Of a DNA stretch of 64,000 nt, positions 1 through 9,679 are shown one piece after another. Source of the DNA: Numida meleagris (taxonomy: Eukaryota > Chordata > Aves > Galliformes > Numididae); contig NC_034415.1 in NCBI RefSeq assembly GCF_002078875.1, positions 21,591,225 to 21,655,224 of the forward strand, read 5' to 3'. The translations under genes were made by a program, and so were the position numbers. The notes below the pieces were generated by a model, which had not been told where the DNA came from, did not search any database, and worked only from the letters and a program-made list of their open reading frames with translations. Each line of letters opens with the position of its first letter. The first letter of the stretch is position 1.

Positions 1-384
1 ACCTTTGGTTGCTGGTGCATGACAGGGAAAACATTCATTCTTCCTCAGAGAGCAACTTCTGTGGAGCCGAGAACTGATGGCACAAACCTCTCCTATGGCA
101 CTGTAAGCAGGAATCTGAGTGTCTCAGACAAAACATGTTCAAAAACAAACCTCCCCACAAAAACACACTTGAAACAGACTTTCCGCTAACAAAGATCACT
201 GTATTGGGACAATTGGTGGAAACACTTGACCTCATCTCACTTTTCCAGTCACCCCAAAGCTGGCAGCCACCCGATCCACCAGCACATCATCACGGATGGG
301 AACGCCGGTCCTGCGGGCAGGTGGGATGTGAGGGCAGCTTGCACCGCTCTTAGCTCAAATCCTGCTCTGGGTGAGTGTGAGGAC
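1..384 (-). other. FAAH 3' UTR or downstream flank
   Basis: Sequence after the FAAH stop codon. I see no minus-strand AATAAA or ATTAAA hexamer, so the polyA site is either non-canonical or outside the window. Confidence 0.5.
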
Positions 385-513
385 TCAGACAATCATGTTT
401 TTCTTCATGACAAGCGTCTCCACTTCCTTCATGAACCGGAGGCACAGCTCCTCCTGCCATGGCAAGGCCACGCACTGCACGGCCACCGGCATCCCCTCGG
501 CACTGCTAAAAGC
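385..513 (-). CDS. FAAH: FAAH exon 15 (terminal coding exon)
   Basis: Encodes residues 535-576 and TGA at 387-385. It carries GMPVAVQCVALPWQEELCLR, nearly identical to the mammalian C-terminal segment. The acceptor is GCCATAG; a nearer TTTTAG is rejected because it breaks the frame. Confidence 0.94.
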   Translation of the reverse strand, partial: AFSSAEGMPVAVQCVALPWQEELCLRFMKEVETLVMKKNMIV

Positions 514-3500
514 CTATGGCAGAAAGAGAAGGGAGAGGGTAGGGGATGTGGCAGAGATGGGATGGGGATCCCTGCACCCCCAGGGGACCTGGCACAACTC
601 ACCGTTGCCAGGGTCCGGTCCCACCAGTCTCGGAAATAGCCCTGGTAATTCTTCAGCTCCTTCTCATCCTCATCCGTTGCCATCGTGACAGGGACGACGC
701 CAACTGGGAAGTCCAAGGAGTTGTAGAGCATGGTGTAGCTGACTGCCACTGGGGGAAAAGGAGCTCACAGCAGCAGGAAAAAACAACCTTCCCTCTCTGT
801 CTGTGACCACAGCACATGTGAACACCCAGCACCACTTCCAGTTAACAGGCGTTTGCACTGGGAACTCAGTGGCTGCAGGATGGAAGCCTGCCCCTTCGCT
901 CCTGCACACACCAGGGTGGTTGTCCTGGAGCCCAGCTGCCCAAGAGCTGAGCTCTTCCCACTGCTGCCCAATGCCTTGGGGAAGCGAGGGGAGGAGGAGG
1001 AATGCTTCCCATTTACACTGGCAGGGAGGCTATGGCTTGGGGTCAACCAGGCAGTCCTACCTGAGAGCTTTGTTGGGTAACCAATACGGAGAGCTGGGCC
1101 CAGCATGGGACACAGCATCACATCCAGATTCAGCCTTTTCCACTGGGTGATGAACTGGTGGCAAGACTCCTGCGGAGCAAACACACCAGTAGTCAGTGGG
1201 GCAGATGCACTGTCCCATGGTTGAGGTTCTCCTTGGGCTCCCAGCTGAGCTCCATCGGCTGTGGGGTGAACTACATCAGGCCTGATCCTAAAATCCAGTG
1301 ACTTTTTGGGAGCCATGGCAGCTCTTCTCCACTGAGAAGCCTGGCCTAGTGTACCCATTACATGGCAACAACATCAGTGTGCTATTAATGCTGTCTCAGC
1401 TGAAAACAGGACAAGGGAAGGGCGTAGTGCAGTGCTAACCCCACCTCTCACACCCATCACAAACTCAGTTAAATCAAAACCTGTGTGTCTTGCACATTAC
1501 ATGCCCTTGTACCACTCGAAGAGCATAGCTGCAATTACTAATAATAATATGATTACCAATAGTAATATTTCAACCCATCTAATGGCATTTCAAAAGAAAA
1601 CAGAACCCAAAAAAAGAAAAACTGTGAATGAAGAAAGAGAATCGAAATTTGGGAAGTAAAGCTGCTAACGACAAATTTTATGCTTTGGTGACAGATGAAA
1701 GAACTGACGCTACAGGTACAGCTCCACGTGCCACTTCTATTGGAGGTACTGGTAACGAATATAGTGTCACTGAAGAAATGGCTTCTTTGGTGCTTTTAGA
1801 AGGCACAATAAATCTCTTGATTTGTATGAAGCAGAAAAAAAAAATTAAAGTGATTTTATTTAACCTTTGTCGACATATCTGGCATAGCTACTGATGGCAG
1901 TGGTTGTTAAAAAAGAGAGACTTATAAAATTAATAAGAGATGATGCAATTGCTGCCAGCAACTCACATGTGATGAAATATCATTGCATCACACACCAAGA
2001 AAATCTGTGTGTAAAAGCTTTAACGATGGATAATGTCACACAAATTGTCATCAAAGCTGTAACTCCACCAAGACCAAGGGACTGGCTCATTGCTAGTTCC
2101 AGGAATTCCTTAAAGGTATGGATGCTGGTTATGGGGACATCACTCACTTTTCTAAAGGAAGGTGGCTAAGCTGGGGTAAAACACTACACGCATTTTATGA
2201 TTTGTGAAACGGAATCAAATCCTTTATGGAATCAAAAGGAAAATCTGTGCCAGAACATGAAGATTAAAATGGCTCATTAGCATTTCTGAGGGATCTGACC
2301 ACTCGTTTAAATGAGTTACACATCTGTCTTCCTGGTGAAAATCAACTTATCTGTGTGATGTTTCAAACCATAACAGTGTTCAACATGAAACTTAAATTAT
2401 GGCCAGCATAAGTTATTGCAAATAATCGTATGCATTTCAATACATTGGCTAAACCCAGCCCTGTGAACAGCGAAAAATATGAACATATTTTTCTATTTGA
2501 GAACAGGCTTCAAGACTGCTAAAAAAATGTCATATTTGAAATACTGAATATTTTAATTCTTACCCTTCCTGTACTTCATCAAAAATCTCCAATGAACACC
2601 TTGAGAGCTCACTAACACCTGCAGCCACTTCCACGGAACCAGCCTGATGTAGTAGCTTCACGAAAACTAAGTCAAATATCCCACTACTTTTATGTTTTGG
2701 CTGCTCTTTTTTTTATATTTTAATAAAAAATATACTAAAAAAAAGTTTACCAATTCTATAGCTTAACTCTATTATATACTTTATATGTGGCTCAGGACAA
2801 TTCCTTTTCACTCAGTGTGGCCCAGGCAAGCCGAAAGGTTGGATACCCACGCTTTACCTCAATTTCATGATGAAGACTCCAGAGTTCTTCCACTGTACTG
2901 AAAAAGGAAGCAAAACCAATGCAAGTTAGCGTGAGGTACTGCACAGAGCAGCTCTGTGGACAGGGGAAAGCATCAAACAGCAGACAGACACTGGTTAGCT
3001 CTACTCCTGGAGCTGCAGCCAAGGGAGGACTTCGGCAAAGCCCTTGCTTTCCCCTCACTGCATGACAGCTGCATTAACCAGTACCAGTACATTTCACTCC
3101 TGCAGGCTTCATCCAGTTCATAAGCAAGAGGCTGCGAGTCCCCACCCTTATTTCCATCCTCAGCACTAGAACAGTTGGCAAAACTCTGCAGGGTTAGTTA
3201 TGACACTAATATAAACTGCTCTCAGTTTGCTCCCTCCCTTGTATATTCTCAGATGCATGCAGCTGGGGAAGTATCCCTAACACAGCAAAACAAGCTCTCC
3301 AGAAGAGAAACTCAAACATTCACATTTGGCATTTACTCACTTTGCTCTCATACTTCTTATGACATTTGACAACCGAGGCACCTGACAAAGTAATAAAGAA
3401 AATAGCTTACATTAATCCCAGCTCTGTCCTCTCAGACATCCCCATCACAAATGCAAGCCATTGACTCAGTGCTGAGGCAGGACTTGTGGCTTCTCCCCAA

Positions 3501-6500
3501 TTTGGGGAGAGGAGGACAGAAACAGTGTCACTCCAGTTTGGAGATGTGTCTAAACACAGCCAGGATGCAAAGCCTGGAGAATTCCCTCCGGTAAATTCTT
3601 ACTGCAATGGGAGACACTTATTGCTTGACTTCATCTAAGCTAGGAAGAAGTGCACCTTACAAAGGGTTTGGTAATCCAGGACAGGAGAGTTTTTAGCCAG
3701 TTTGGCAACTTCATCAACCAGAAGAATATCCTGAAGCTGCCTTTCTCCAGCTCCCCTTCACTGAAAGAGAAGAGGGTGTTTAGATGAACAGTATCAGGAA
3801 GCAATTACAGCAGATCAACTTGCACAGGACCAACTCCTCTAAATAGCATATTTAAGTGACAAGAAGGTTTTCTCCTTTCCTCTGGGCTCCCTTGTTTCCC
3901 ATGGGTTTTATAGGCTCCACACCCAGTTTCCTTTGATCTGCCAAGGCTGGTAGCAGTCTCAAACAGAGCCAAAGTTCACCTGAATCTCTTGACCAGTAAA
4001 TCCCTCTGCAGATCAGCTACTGTCTACATCTAGTAGATCTACTGCCCAAGTCCAGATGCTGGCCAGACCCCTAAGGAGGACTTCCACAGACAGGCACCAA
4101 CTACATAAGCCATTCTGGGTTATACTTACAATTTCTTGAGAAAGGAGACACCTCCATCTGCAAAAATTCCCCTGAAGCAGAAGTTAAAAGTCAAATAGTC
4201 CATGTCTGGAAGTTCAAAGGGCACCAGCTGGAAGGACAATGGATGAGGTGTCAGTGGTGCAGGCACAACCAAACTGCATGGGAAAAGCCAACAAGGGCTT
4301 GCAAAGGCCCAAGCTGGGCTCCTTTGGACATCCCTCCAGGATAGGCTCAGCCATTTGATGTCCAACCACCCCCAGGGCAAAAAGAACTCTCCAAAACCAG
4401 TGGTGAAGGACAGAGAGCACAAGGACCACTTGGCTACAGGAGAGCTGCCATCTGCAACTGCCCCTTTATTTTCTCCATGGGTCCTGGTTTCCAGATAAAA
4501 AACCAGTAGGTGGCTTTCCAAGCATGCAACGTGCAGTACACCTGTGGAACTGCTTGCCAAAGGACATCATGCAAAAGAGGTGAAATGAGTTTATTTATGA
4601 ATGTTCATAGAATCCTAGAATCATTAAGGCTGGGAGAGAGCTCTAAGATCATCTAGCCCTATCGTCCATCTACTACCAATACTACCCATTAACCATGTCC
4701 TTAAGTACAACATTCACCCACTCCTTAAACACCTCCAGGGGCAGTGACTCCACCACTTCCCTGGGCAGCCTTTTCCAATGCATCATCACTCCTTCTGAGT
4801 GGAAATTCTTCGCACAACATTTCAGGTTGGATATTAGGAAGTTGAATGGCTTGAAGGCCCCTTCCCTGACAAATGTGCTCTATGGTCACTCCTGGGTCCT
4901 GAAGCCAAAAGGAAGCAAAGCTGAAGCACGACTGTTGGGTTCATGCAACACCCTACCGTGTGGCCAGCCTCCTCCAAGAGCTGCTTCGTCTCCCGAACGG
5001 CACGTCTCATGGCAGGACTCGGCATGGTGAAGAAATCTGTTTCGTAATAGCCTATGCGGAGGGGCCGCGTGCTGGAATACACCTGCAGAACAAGGAAAAG
5101 CTCCAGCTGAAAGGATGTCAGGAGCCAATAGCACACACACGATGCACGGCTGGAAAGCACTTATCTCACAATCATACCTAACCACATTACATGGTAGGTT
5201 GGCAAGCCACTGACGCCTTGCCTAATGAACAACAGCTCTCATCAAAGTCCTTCATGCCCTGCCAGGTCCCTTACCTCTTCATTGAAGGGAAGGGGAGGAA
5301 CAGTGCTGTCCAGACTGAACATGTCCTCGCAGAGAAGCGCTCGCATGCACAGTGCCAGGCTCTCCACATCTTTCGCCATTGGCCCCACAGCCGCGGTCAC
5401 TGGGGGAAACCAGGAGACAGCATTTATGGCAGAGGGTCTTTCAAGGGACATGTCCTCCTCTTGGCATCATTCTGACTTAGTTTAGTGTTAGCAGCAGTTC
5501 CTATTAGAAAACAGGGCTGGAGGTGCCTATAGGTCCCCCCCCACCAACAGGCCCATGGCTACAGACCCACAGTTGTTATCCAACAATTTATCCAACAATA
5601 CGTCTCCACTGCATGGCTTACAAAGTAAAACAAAATCTTCATGGATCACAACACAAGACATCCTTCCAAGACATCCATTCACTAATCCCACCTCCCACAA
5701 AGCTGTGGCAGACATCACAGCAAGCTGGAGGGCTAGAGGGTATATCTGGTTTTGTGTAACACACAACTCATGCATATTCCAGCATGCTTCTCCAGAGGTG
5801 GGTATGTGGGTGGCTCTCTGAAAAAGTCCCTGAAAAGGAACCTGCTTTTCTCTTTGAACACATTGGAGAAGCCAACCCTTGATAGCTCAAAGTCCTTCCC
5901 AACCCTGCCTTTCTCCCCTCCTTGTAGGGCAACTGCCAGTTCCTACCTGACTTCTGCCCTGAGATACCAGAAATGACTCCTTTTTTGCTGCAAAGAGAAA
6001 GAAAAAACAGCCACTGAGTTTTCAGAGAAGGGAACACAATGCCCTCCCTTTGCAGATGCTGAGGTTGGCTGAAGGGGAAGCCCAAGAAACACCCAACCTA
6101 GGCCAGAAAGGTTGATGTCTGACCCATCAGCAAAATTATACGCTCTTAGCATGCAGGTGTTCCACTGTCTCTGTAGTGGGGGAAATGATGCTTCCCTCCC
6201 CCAGAAAACATCTGGGTAGGAGGGAGAAGTGAGCCCTTCCTGGTACCTCCCATGTTTCCCCTTGCCCACAGAAGCAGGAGCATCCCAGCACAGCAAAACA
6301 GGTGGTGGTGGTCACCCTGAGAGATTACAGCTTGTAGTTGGCAACGCTGCCTGCAGCAGTGGGGTTGGAACTCGATGATCTTTAACGTCCCTTCCAACCC
6401 AAGCCATTCTATGATCGTATGATTACTCACAGTACCTGAGTCTGTTCCCGGTGGGTTTGAGTGCACAGATCCCACAGAAGGCAGCAGGGAAACGCAGGCT

Positions 6501-9355
6501 CCCTCCTACATCCGTGCCAAAGCCCAGGATGGACCCACCTCCTCCTATAAGTGCCCCTTCTCCACCAGAGGAGCCTCCAGGAGTTCTGGTGTAGAGCAGA
6601 GGGTTGCACGTCTGACCGAAGATTAAGTTATTGCAATCATAGCTAGAGAGACAGAGAGCCTGTAAATGAGGGGAGCACAGACATCTGCTCACGCAGAACC
6701 TGGTCACTCCTTCCCTCCCCTTATGGGCAGGATGTGACAAGTTGTCCCCAGAACAGCTCTACTGGCGGTCACTTGGCAGGGCAGAGGGACGCGAGCAGGA
6801 CAGCACACCTGACCTCACCCCATACCAGTAACATTGTGAGCAGTCTTGGCAGACACAACAGCAGGTTTGGGGGCAGGATAATTTAAGGTATTTTGCTTAA
6901 CTAGCTAACTTTAACTTTTTTAACTTTTTAACTTTAGCTTCCTCTTCCATGAATGTGCATTCGCACTGGCCCTGCCAGGACTGCCACTGAGGGGTTAATG
7001 AGATTAAAAGAAAAAAAAAAAGTGATTTCAAAACACCTAGCACAGGAAAGAAGGGCAGGGTTGGAACTAGATGATCTTGGAGGACCCCTCCAATCCAACC
7101 CAAGCCATCTTATGATGGGGTCATTATTTAAAAAGAAGTGAGAATAAGACTTGACAGAAACCCAGCCCTGGGGCTGCTCATGTACCTGATGAGGGACTGG
7201 GGAACATTGGTTTTCACGAATGGAATTGCCCCTTGTCTCTTGAGCACCTGCACCAGCACGCTGTCCTCTGCCACGGGCTTATCGATGTTTTTCACAAACC
7301 CCAGCGTGGAGTCATGGCCCTGGGAGCAGAGTACAACGAGGTTTCCAAATGCAGGATTGCACTTTCCCCCATGCCCCGTATTTTTATCTAAATCTAAAAG
7401 CGTGTGCACACACCATCCAGAACGCACACATTGCGTGGTGTATTGCTAACAAAATCCAACCAGCCTTCTCCATTGGCTTGTGTGGGAGACAGGCAGCAAA
7501 TCCTATCACCCACTACAGCCAGGGGCATTCTGCATCAGCTATGACATGATGCTGAGGATAAATCTCCTCCCTCCACCGAATTTCAAACCTTGGTCACATT
7601 GTGCTTGTGGTACCTGGCAGTTGATGGAGTCCTTGATGCTGACAGGCACCCCATAGAGCAAACCCTTCTTCTCCCCAGGCTTTGTGTGCTGGAGCTGGAT
7701 CTCGCTTTCCTGCATGTACTCCGTGATGCAGTTTGTTTCTCTGGCGATCTGGAGGGCCTTGGGAAAGGAGACAAAGCCCATACGTGAGACACAGCCCGCG
7801 GTGCTGGAAAGTGGTTGTACATTTTGAAAAGCATACTTGCCTCTTCCTGCTTCCCCATCTCCCCAGCTGGCATCAGAGAAGCCCTTTTTGTTCTTTGCCA
7901 AGAAGCTTTCATGCCAAACCCCAACACCTGCCCTCGGGAAGGCGTGGGCTACACAGGTGCTCAGCTCACCGCTGCAAACCAAACCCAGGGCCATGACACC
8001 AGGCACCCAGCCCTCACCTTGCCCACGTAGGCATAGAAGACGTGCTCCGGAGGGAGGGAACCATCCTGGATTTTCTTGGAGAGCTCCGGCAAAGACAGAG
8101 AGAGGATGGAGACCATGTTCACCGAGGGATGCTATGGGAAAAGTTGAACAGGGTTAGGGTCAGCTGATGGGGTCCTCCTCTTCCCCGGCACCTGCTGTAT
8201 TCCATCCTAAAAATACAAGCTGTTCAGTGGTCAGACGTAATATTTGCGGCTGGTAATGGAATGAAACCCACAGAGTCAGCAGAAACCCAAACTTTCCTGT
8301 CTTCCCAGCCAGACTGGCTCAGTCTTCAGTCTTCCTTGGCTCTGCTGTGTTCAGACAGGTCTCAGCTGGGCCCTGGGGGAGCTGCTCCGTGACACGTTTT
8401 GCTGAACTGTGGGGGGAACTGGCCACATTCTTAGATATCGTTCCAGCAAAAAATGAAAACAGCACGGTGCCAGGGCTGCTGCCATCACCAAGGGACCACA
8501 CAAATTGGCTGAATGCAGGGAGTTCATCTGGGGCCAGCAGAAATCTCCCCAGCAGGGATGATCACCAGACTCATCCCTCATGCTGGGCTCCGAACCACAA
8601 GCCGGGCAGCTGGACGGGACCGCAGGGCACGGCGTGGATCTGGGTTTGCGGCGAGCAGCCCCCACAGCCAGCCAGCTGTCCTTGGGTCGCACCGTGCCGC
8701 TGTACTTTGGCCTCTGCTAGAAAACACGGCCTCTCCCATTTCCTACAGCTCCTTAACGAGCAGCGGGCTGAGCATAAAAACCATGGCGGATGAGGCCAGG
8801 AGGCAGAAATAGCGCTTTCAAACGTGGCGTTGGGATTTTCCTCCTCTTGCTGCTGCGAGCTGCTTTTTGCTGACTCCTGCACTCACCCCCCACGGTACGG
8901 GCAGCCCTTCCCTCCCACCCCGCCACGCTCATCAGCGGGGCTCCTGCCACATTTCTGCGGGGTGCGGGCACACAGCGTTTTAAAGAAAATAATACCTGCA
9001 GGTGAGGATCCAGGATCCTCCCTCCCAGGCACCTGCCCAGAAGCTGCAGGCACTTCTGCCCATCAGCCCGAGGGAAGGAAGCCCTGCGCTCTCCCTGTCC
9101 CCAGCACACGCGGGGTCAGGGGAACCCATCCACCCGAACCCTGCTTGGGGCGGGGAGAACGCAGCTTCCTGCACCCACCTGCTGCCGAAAGGCGCGCACA
9201 GCCTTGTCCATCTGCTCCAAGCCTCTCTCCTGCCTCTCCCGAGCCTCCTTCACCTTCCTCCAGAGCCCCCTCCAGCGCCGCCATCGCAGCAGCAGCAGCA
9301 GGAGCCCGGCCGAGCCGCACAGTACGGCGGGCAGCGAAGGCACGGCCGCCCGCAT
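385..9355 (-). CDS. FAAH: Fatty acid amide hydrolase, complete 15-exon coding region
   Basis: Integral membrane serine hydrolase of the amidase-signature family that hydrolyses anandamide, oleamide and related fatty amides on the ER membrane. Coding exons (minus strand, in order) are 9179-9355, 8018-8131, 7614-7757, 7186-7319, 6436-6642, 5947-5987, 5275-5399, 4957-5082, 4130-4227, 3661-3760, 3341-3381, 2858-2897, 1061-1169, 603-748 and 385-513. All junctions are GT/AG, the phases match, and the sum is 1,731 nt (576 aa; human is 579 as I recall). Visible features are an N-terminal hydrophobic segment (residues about 7-23), Lys139 in GVPVSIKDS, the Gly/Ser-rich amidase signature (about 212-247) with Ser214 and Ser238, a PPLPF motif near 307, and a hydrophobic membrane cap around 405-430. 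These residues correspond to human K142, S217 and S241, so the enzyme should be active. The start was chosen at the ATG preceding the membrane segment. The 3' UTR and polyA site are not evident and may lie left of the window. Confidence 0.97.
603..748 (-). CDS. FAAH: FAAH exon 14
   Basis: Encodes residues 487-534, with AVSYTMLYNSLDFPVGVVPV and YFRDWWDR. Acceptor CCCCAG, donor ACG|GTGAGT, phase 0. Confidence 0.96.
1061..1169 (-). CDS. FAAH: FAAH exon 13
   Basis: Encodes residues 450-485, including QWKRLNLDVMLCPMLGPAL (human QWRALDLDVVLTPMLAPAL). Acceptor CCGCAG, donor TCAG|GTAGGA, phase 1. Confidence 0.95.
1432..2851 (+). mobile_element. Decayed hAT-Charlie-type DNA transposon in FAAH intron 12
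   Basis: A transposase remnant on the plus strand is followed by a typical hAT terminal region: AT-rich sequence, then GTGTGGCCCAGGCAAGCC and GGTTGGATACCC at 2815-2849. This resembles the well-known Charlie-family end that reads CAGGGGTGTCCAACC on the other strand. The right end is therefore placed near 2851. The left end is uncertain because no matching terminal repeat is clear around 1.40-1.44 kb. The element is antisense to FAAH and long dead. Confidence 0.75.
1588..2690 (+). pseudogene. hAT transposase remnant (GTF2IRD2/ZBED-like transposase class)
   Basis: The pieces, read across several frames, follow the order of this transposase class. They are a basic N-terminus (EPKKRKTVNEE), a catalytic-core start (VTDERTDATGTAP), NEYSVTEEMASLV, ISGIATDG, KYHCITHQENLCVKAL, FMESKGKSVPE, RLNELHICLPGENQLI, KLKLWPA and a C-terminal LSQISH. 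Stops and frameshifts separate the blocks (for example near 1660, 1850-1895 and 2070-2190), so no protein is made. The BED zinc-finger portion expected between KKRK and the core is absent. Classification rests on motif recognition, not a database search. Confidence 0.8.
2858..2897 (-). CDS. FAAH: FAAH exon 12 (40-nt small exon)
   Basis: Encodes TVEELWSLHHEIE (human KLWELQHEIE). Acceptor TTTCAG, donor GAG|GTAAAG. A hAT terminal repeat starts about six bases into the following intron. Confidence 0.9.
3341..3381 (-). CDS. FAAH: FAAH exon 11 (41-nt small exon)
   Basis: Encodes VPRLSNVIRSMRA plus two bases of Asn436, matching human LPRLSAFLSNMKS. Acceptor TGTCAG, donor AA|GTGAGT. Confidence 0.88.
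3661..3760 (-). CDS. FAAH: FAAH exon 10 (membrane-cap helix)
   Basis: Encodes residues 390-422, including MKLPNWLKTLLSWITKPF, the amphipathic membrane-binding cap. Acceptor TTTCAG, donor TTT|GTAAGG. It was found by homology because it lacks an initiating methionine near its start. Confidence 0.9.
4130..4227 (-). CDS. FAAH: FAAH exon 9
   Basis: Encodes residues 357-388, starting LVPFELPD and including GIFADGGVSFL (human GLFSDGGHTFL). Acceptor TTCCAG, donor TT|GTAAGT, phase 2. Confidence 0.92.
4606..4811 (-). mobile_element. CR1 3' fragment, antisense to plus strand, in FAAH intron 8
   Basis: Starts with an AATCCTAGAATCATTAAGG-type reversed CR1 3' end and continues through CTCCACCACTTCCCTGGGCAG to GTGGAAATTCTTC. 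It breaks off before the expected ATATCCAACCTG. Confidence 0.85.
4957..5082 (-). CDS. FAAH: FAAH exon 8
   Basis: Encodes residues 315-356, containing RPLRIGYYETD and MPSPAMRRAV, both nearly identical to mammalian FAAH. Acceptor CTGCAG, donor ACG|GTAGGG, phase 0. Confidence 0.95.
5275..5399 (-). CDS. FAAH: FAAH exon 7
   Basis: Encodes residues 274-314 with AVGPMAKDVESLALCMRALL and the proline motif VPPLPF. Acceptor CCCCCAG, donor GAG|GTAAGG. Confidence 0.95.
5947..5987 (-). CDS. FAAH: FAAH exon 6 (41-nt small exon)
   Basis: Bridges Ser259 to Val273 (SKKGVISGISGQKS). It fits the human SKSGLKGCVYGQEA segment in position and phase. Acceptor TTTGCAG, donor TCAG|GTAGGA. Confidence 0.88.
6340..6424 (+). 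mobile_element. CR1 3' end fragment in FAAH intron 5
   Basis: GGTTGGAACTCGATGATCTT, then TCCCTTCCAACCCAAGCC and ATTCTATGATCGTATGATT. It ends about 11 bases from the exon 5 splice donor. Confidence 0.85.
6436..6642 (-). CDS. FAAH: FAAH exon 5 (amidase signature, both catalytic Ser)
   Basis: Encodes residues 191-258, carrying PGGSSGGEGALIGGGGS followed by GTDVGGSLRFP. Ser214 and the nucleophile Ser238 are both intact. Acceptor TCTCTAG, donor AG|GTACTG, phase 2. A CR1 end lies about a dozen bases beyond the donor. Confidence 0.97.
7054..7121 (+). mobile_element. CR1 3' end fragment in FAAH intron 4
   Basis: GGGTTGGAACTAGATGATCT with a downstream CCAACCCAAGCCATCTTATG. A degraded CR1 terminus. 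Confidence 0.75.
7186..7319 (-). CDS. FAAH: FAAH exon 4
   Basis: Encodes residues 146-189 plus two bases of Ser190, with the conserved string AIPFVKTNVPQS. Acceptor TCCCAG, donor AG|GTACAT, phase 2. Confidence 0.95.
7614..7757 (-). CDS. FAAH: FAAH exon 3 (catalytic Lys)
   Basis: Encodes residues 98-145, including GLLYGVPVSIKDS, whose Lys139 is the expected general base/acid of the Ser-Ser-Lys triad. Acceptor CCCAAG, donor CAG|GTACCA, phase 0. Confidence 0.95.
8018..8131 (-). CDS. FAAH: FAAH exon 2
   Basis: Encodes residues 60-97, ending in FYAYVGK, the equivalent of human FTYVGK. Acceptor CATAG, donor AAG|GTGAGG, phase 0 at both ends. It has no methionine-initiated ORF of its own and was found by homology and splice sites. 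Confidence 0.93.
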
Positions 9356-9560
9356 GCCGCTCCCCGCCCCGCCGGCCCCGGGCTGCCCGCGGAGGTGGGG
9401 AGGAGGGAGGAAAACCCGGGGAGGACCGCCTGGCAGGGCGGGCTGGGTCCTGCGGAGCGAATTAACCGCTTCGCTGCTTGGGCGCAAGGTTGGGCAGCGG
9501 GGAGGGCTCCGGTTAGACCCGTGCGGTTGTCTTTCTGATAAGGTGCGCTGCTCTTGCTTT
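9050..9560. promoter_or_regulatory. CpG-rich 5' region of FAAH (likely CpG-island promoter)
   Basis: GC- and CpG-rich sequence covers exon 1 and about 200 bases upstream of the FAAH start codon. I see no TATA box at a fitting distance, so dispersed CpG-island initiation is likely. The transcription start is inferred to lie a short way above 9355. Confidence 0.6.
9179..9355 (-). CDS. FAAH: FAAH exon 1 coding part
   Basis: Encodes residues 1-59: ATG at 9355-9353, a Leu-rich transmembrane segment (VLCGSAGLLLLLL), then a basic WRRWRGLWRK stretch and the family motif GLEQMDKA. The donor CAG|GTGGGT follows in phase 0. A longer in-frame ORF begins at 9487, but its extra 44 residues are not FAAH-like. 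Confidence 0.93.
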
Positions 9561-9644
9561 GTTTTGGGGAGGATGTGTGTCTAACCGCCTCGCTGCGACT
9601 TATCAGCTGTCTGGCTGTAACCTTGGCTGAGCATACCAAGAGAG

Positions 9645-9679
9645 CGGGGGTGGGGGGTGGGGTGGGGTGTGGGGGGGTG
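9645..9679 (+). repeat. G-rich tract, possible G-quadruplex upstream of FAAH
   Basis: Successive G5, G6, G4, G4 and G7 runs separated by single T or TG bases, about 290-325 bases upstream of the FAAH ATG. The pattern satisfies the usual four-run G-quadruplex rule on the plus strand. Confidence 0.7.

Noticed and set aside
505..512. Alternative acceptor TTTTAG for FAAH exon 15
   Set aside because: It would shift the frame relative to exon 14; the upstream CATAG acceptor keeps the conserved C-terminus in frame.
9356..9487. N-terminal extension of FAAH from the ATG at 9487
   Set aside because: The 44 extra residues are Arg/Pro-rich translation of the CpG-island leader, while known FAAH proteins start just before the membrane segment.
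8824..9538. Long plus-strand frames opposite FAAH exon 1
   Set aside because: Shadow frames in a CpG island, rich in Pro/Ser/Ala/Arg, with the true FAAH exon 1 on the other strand.
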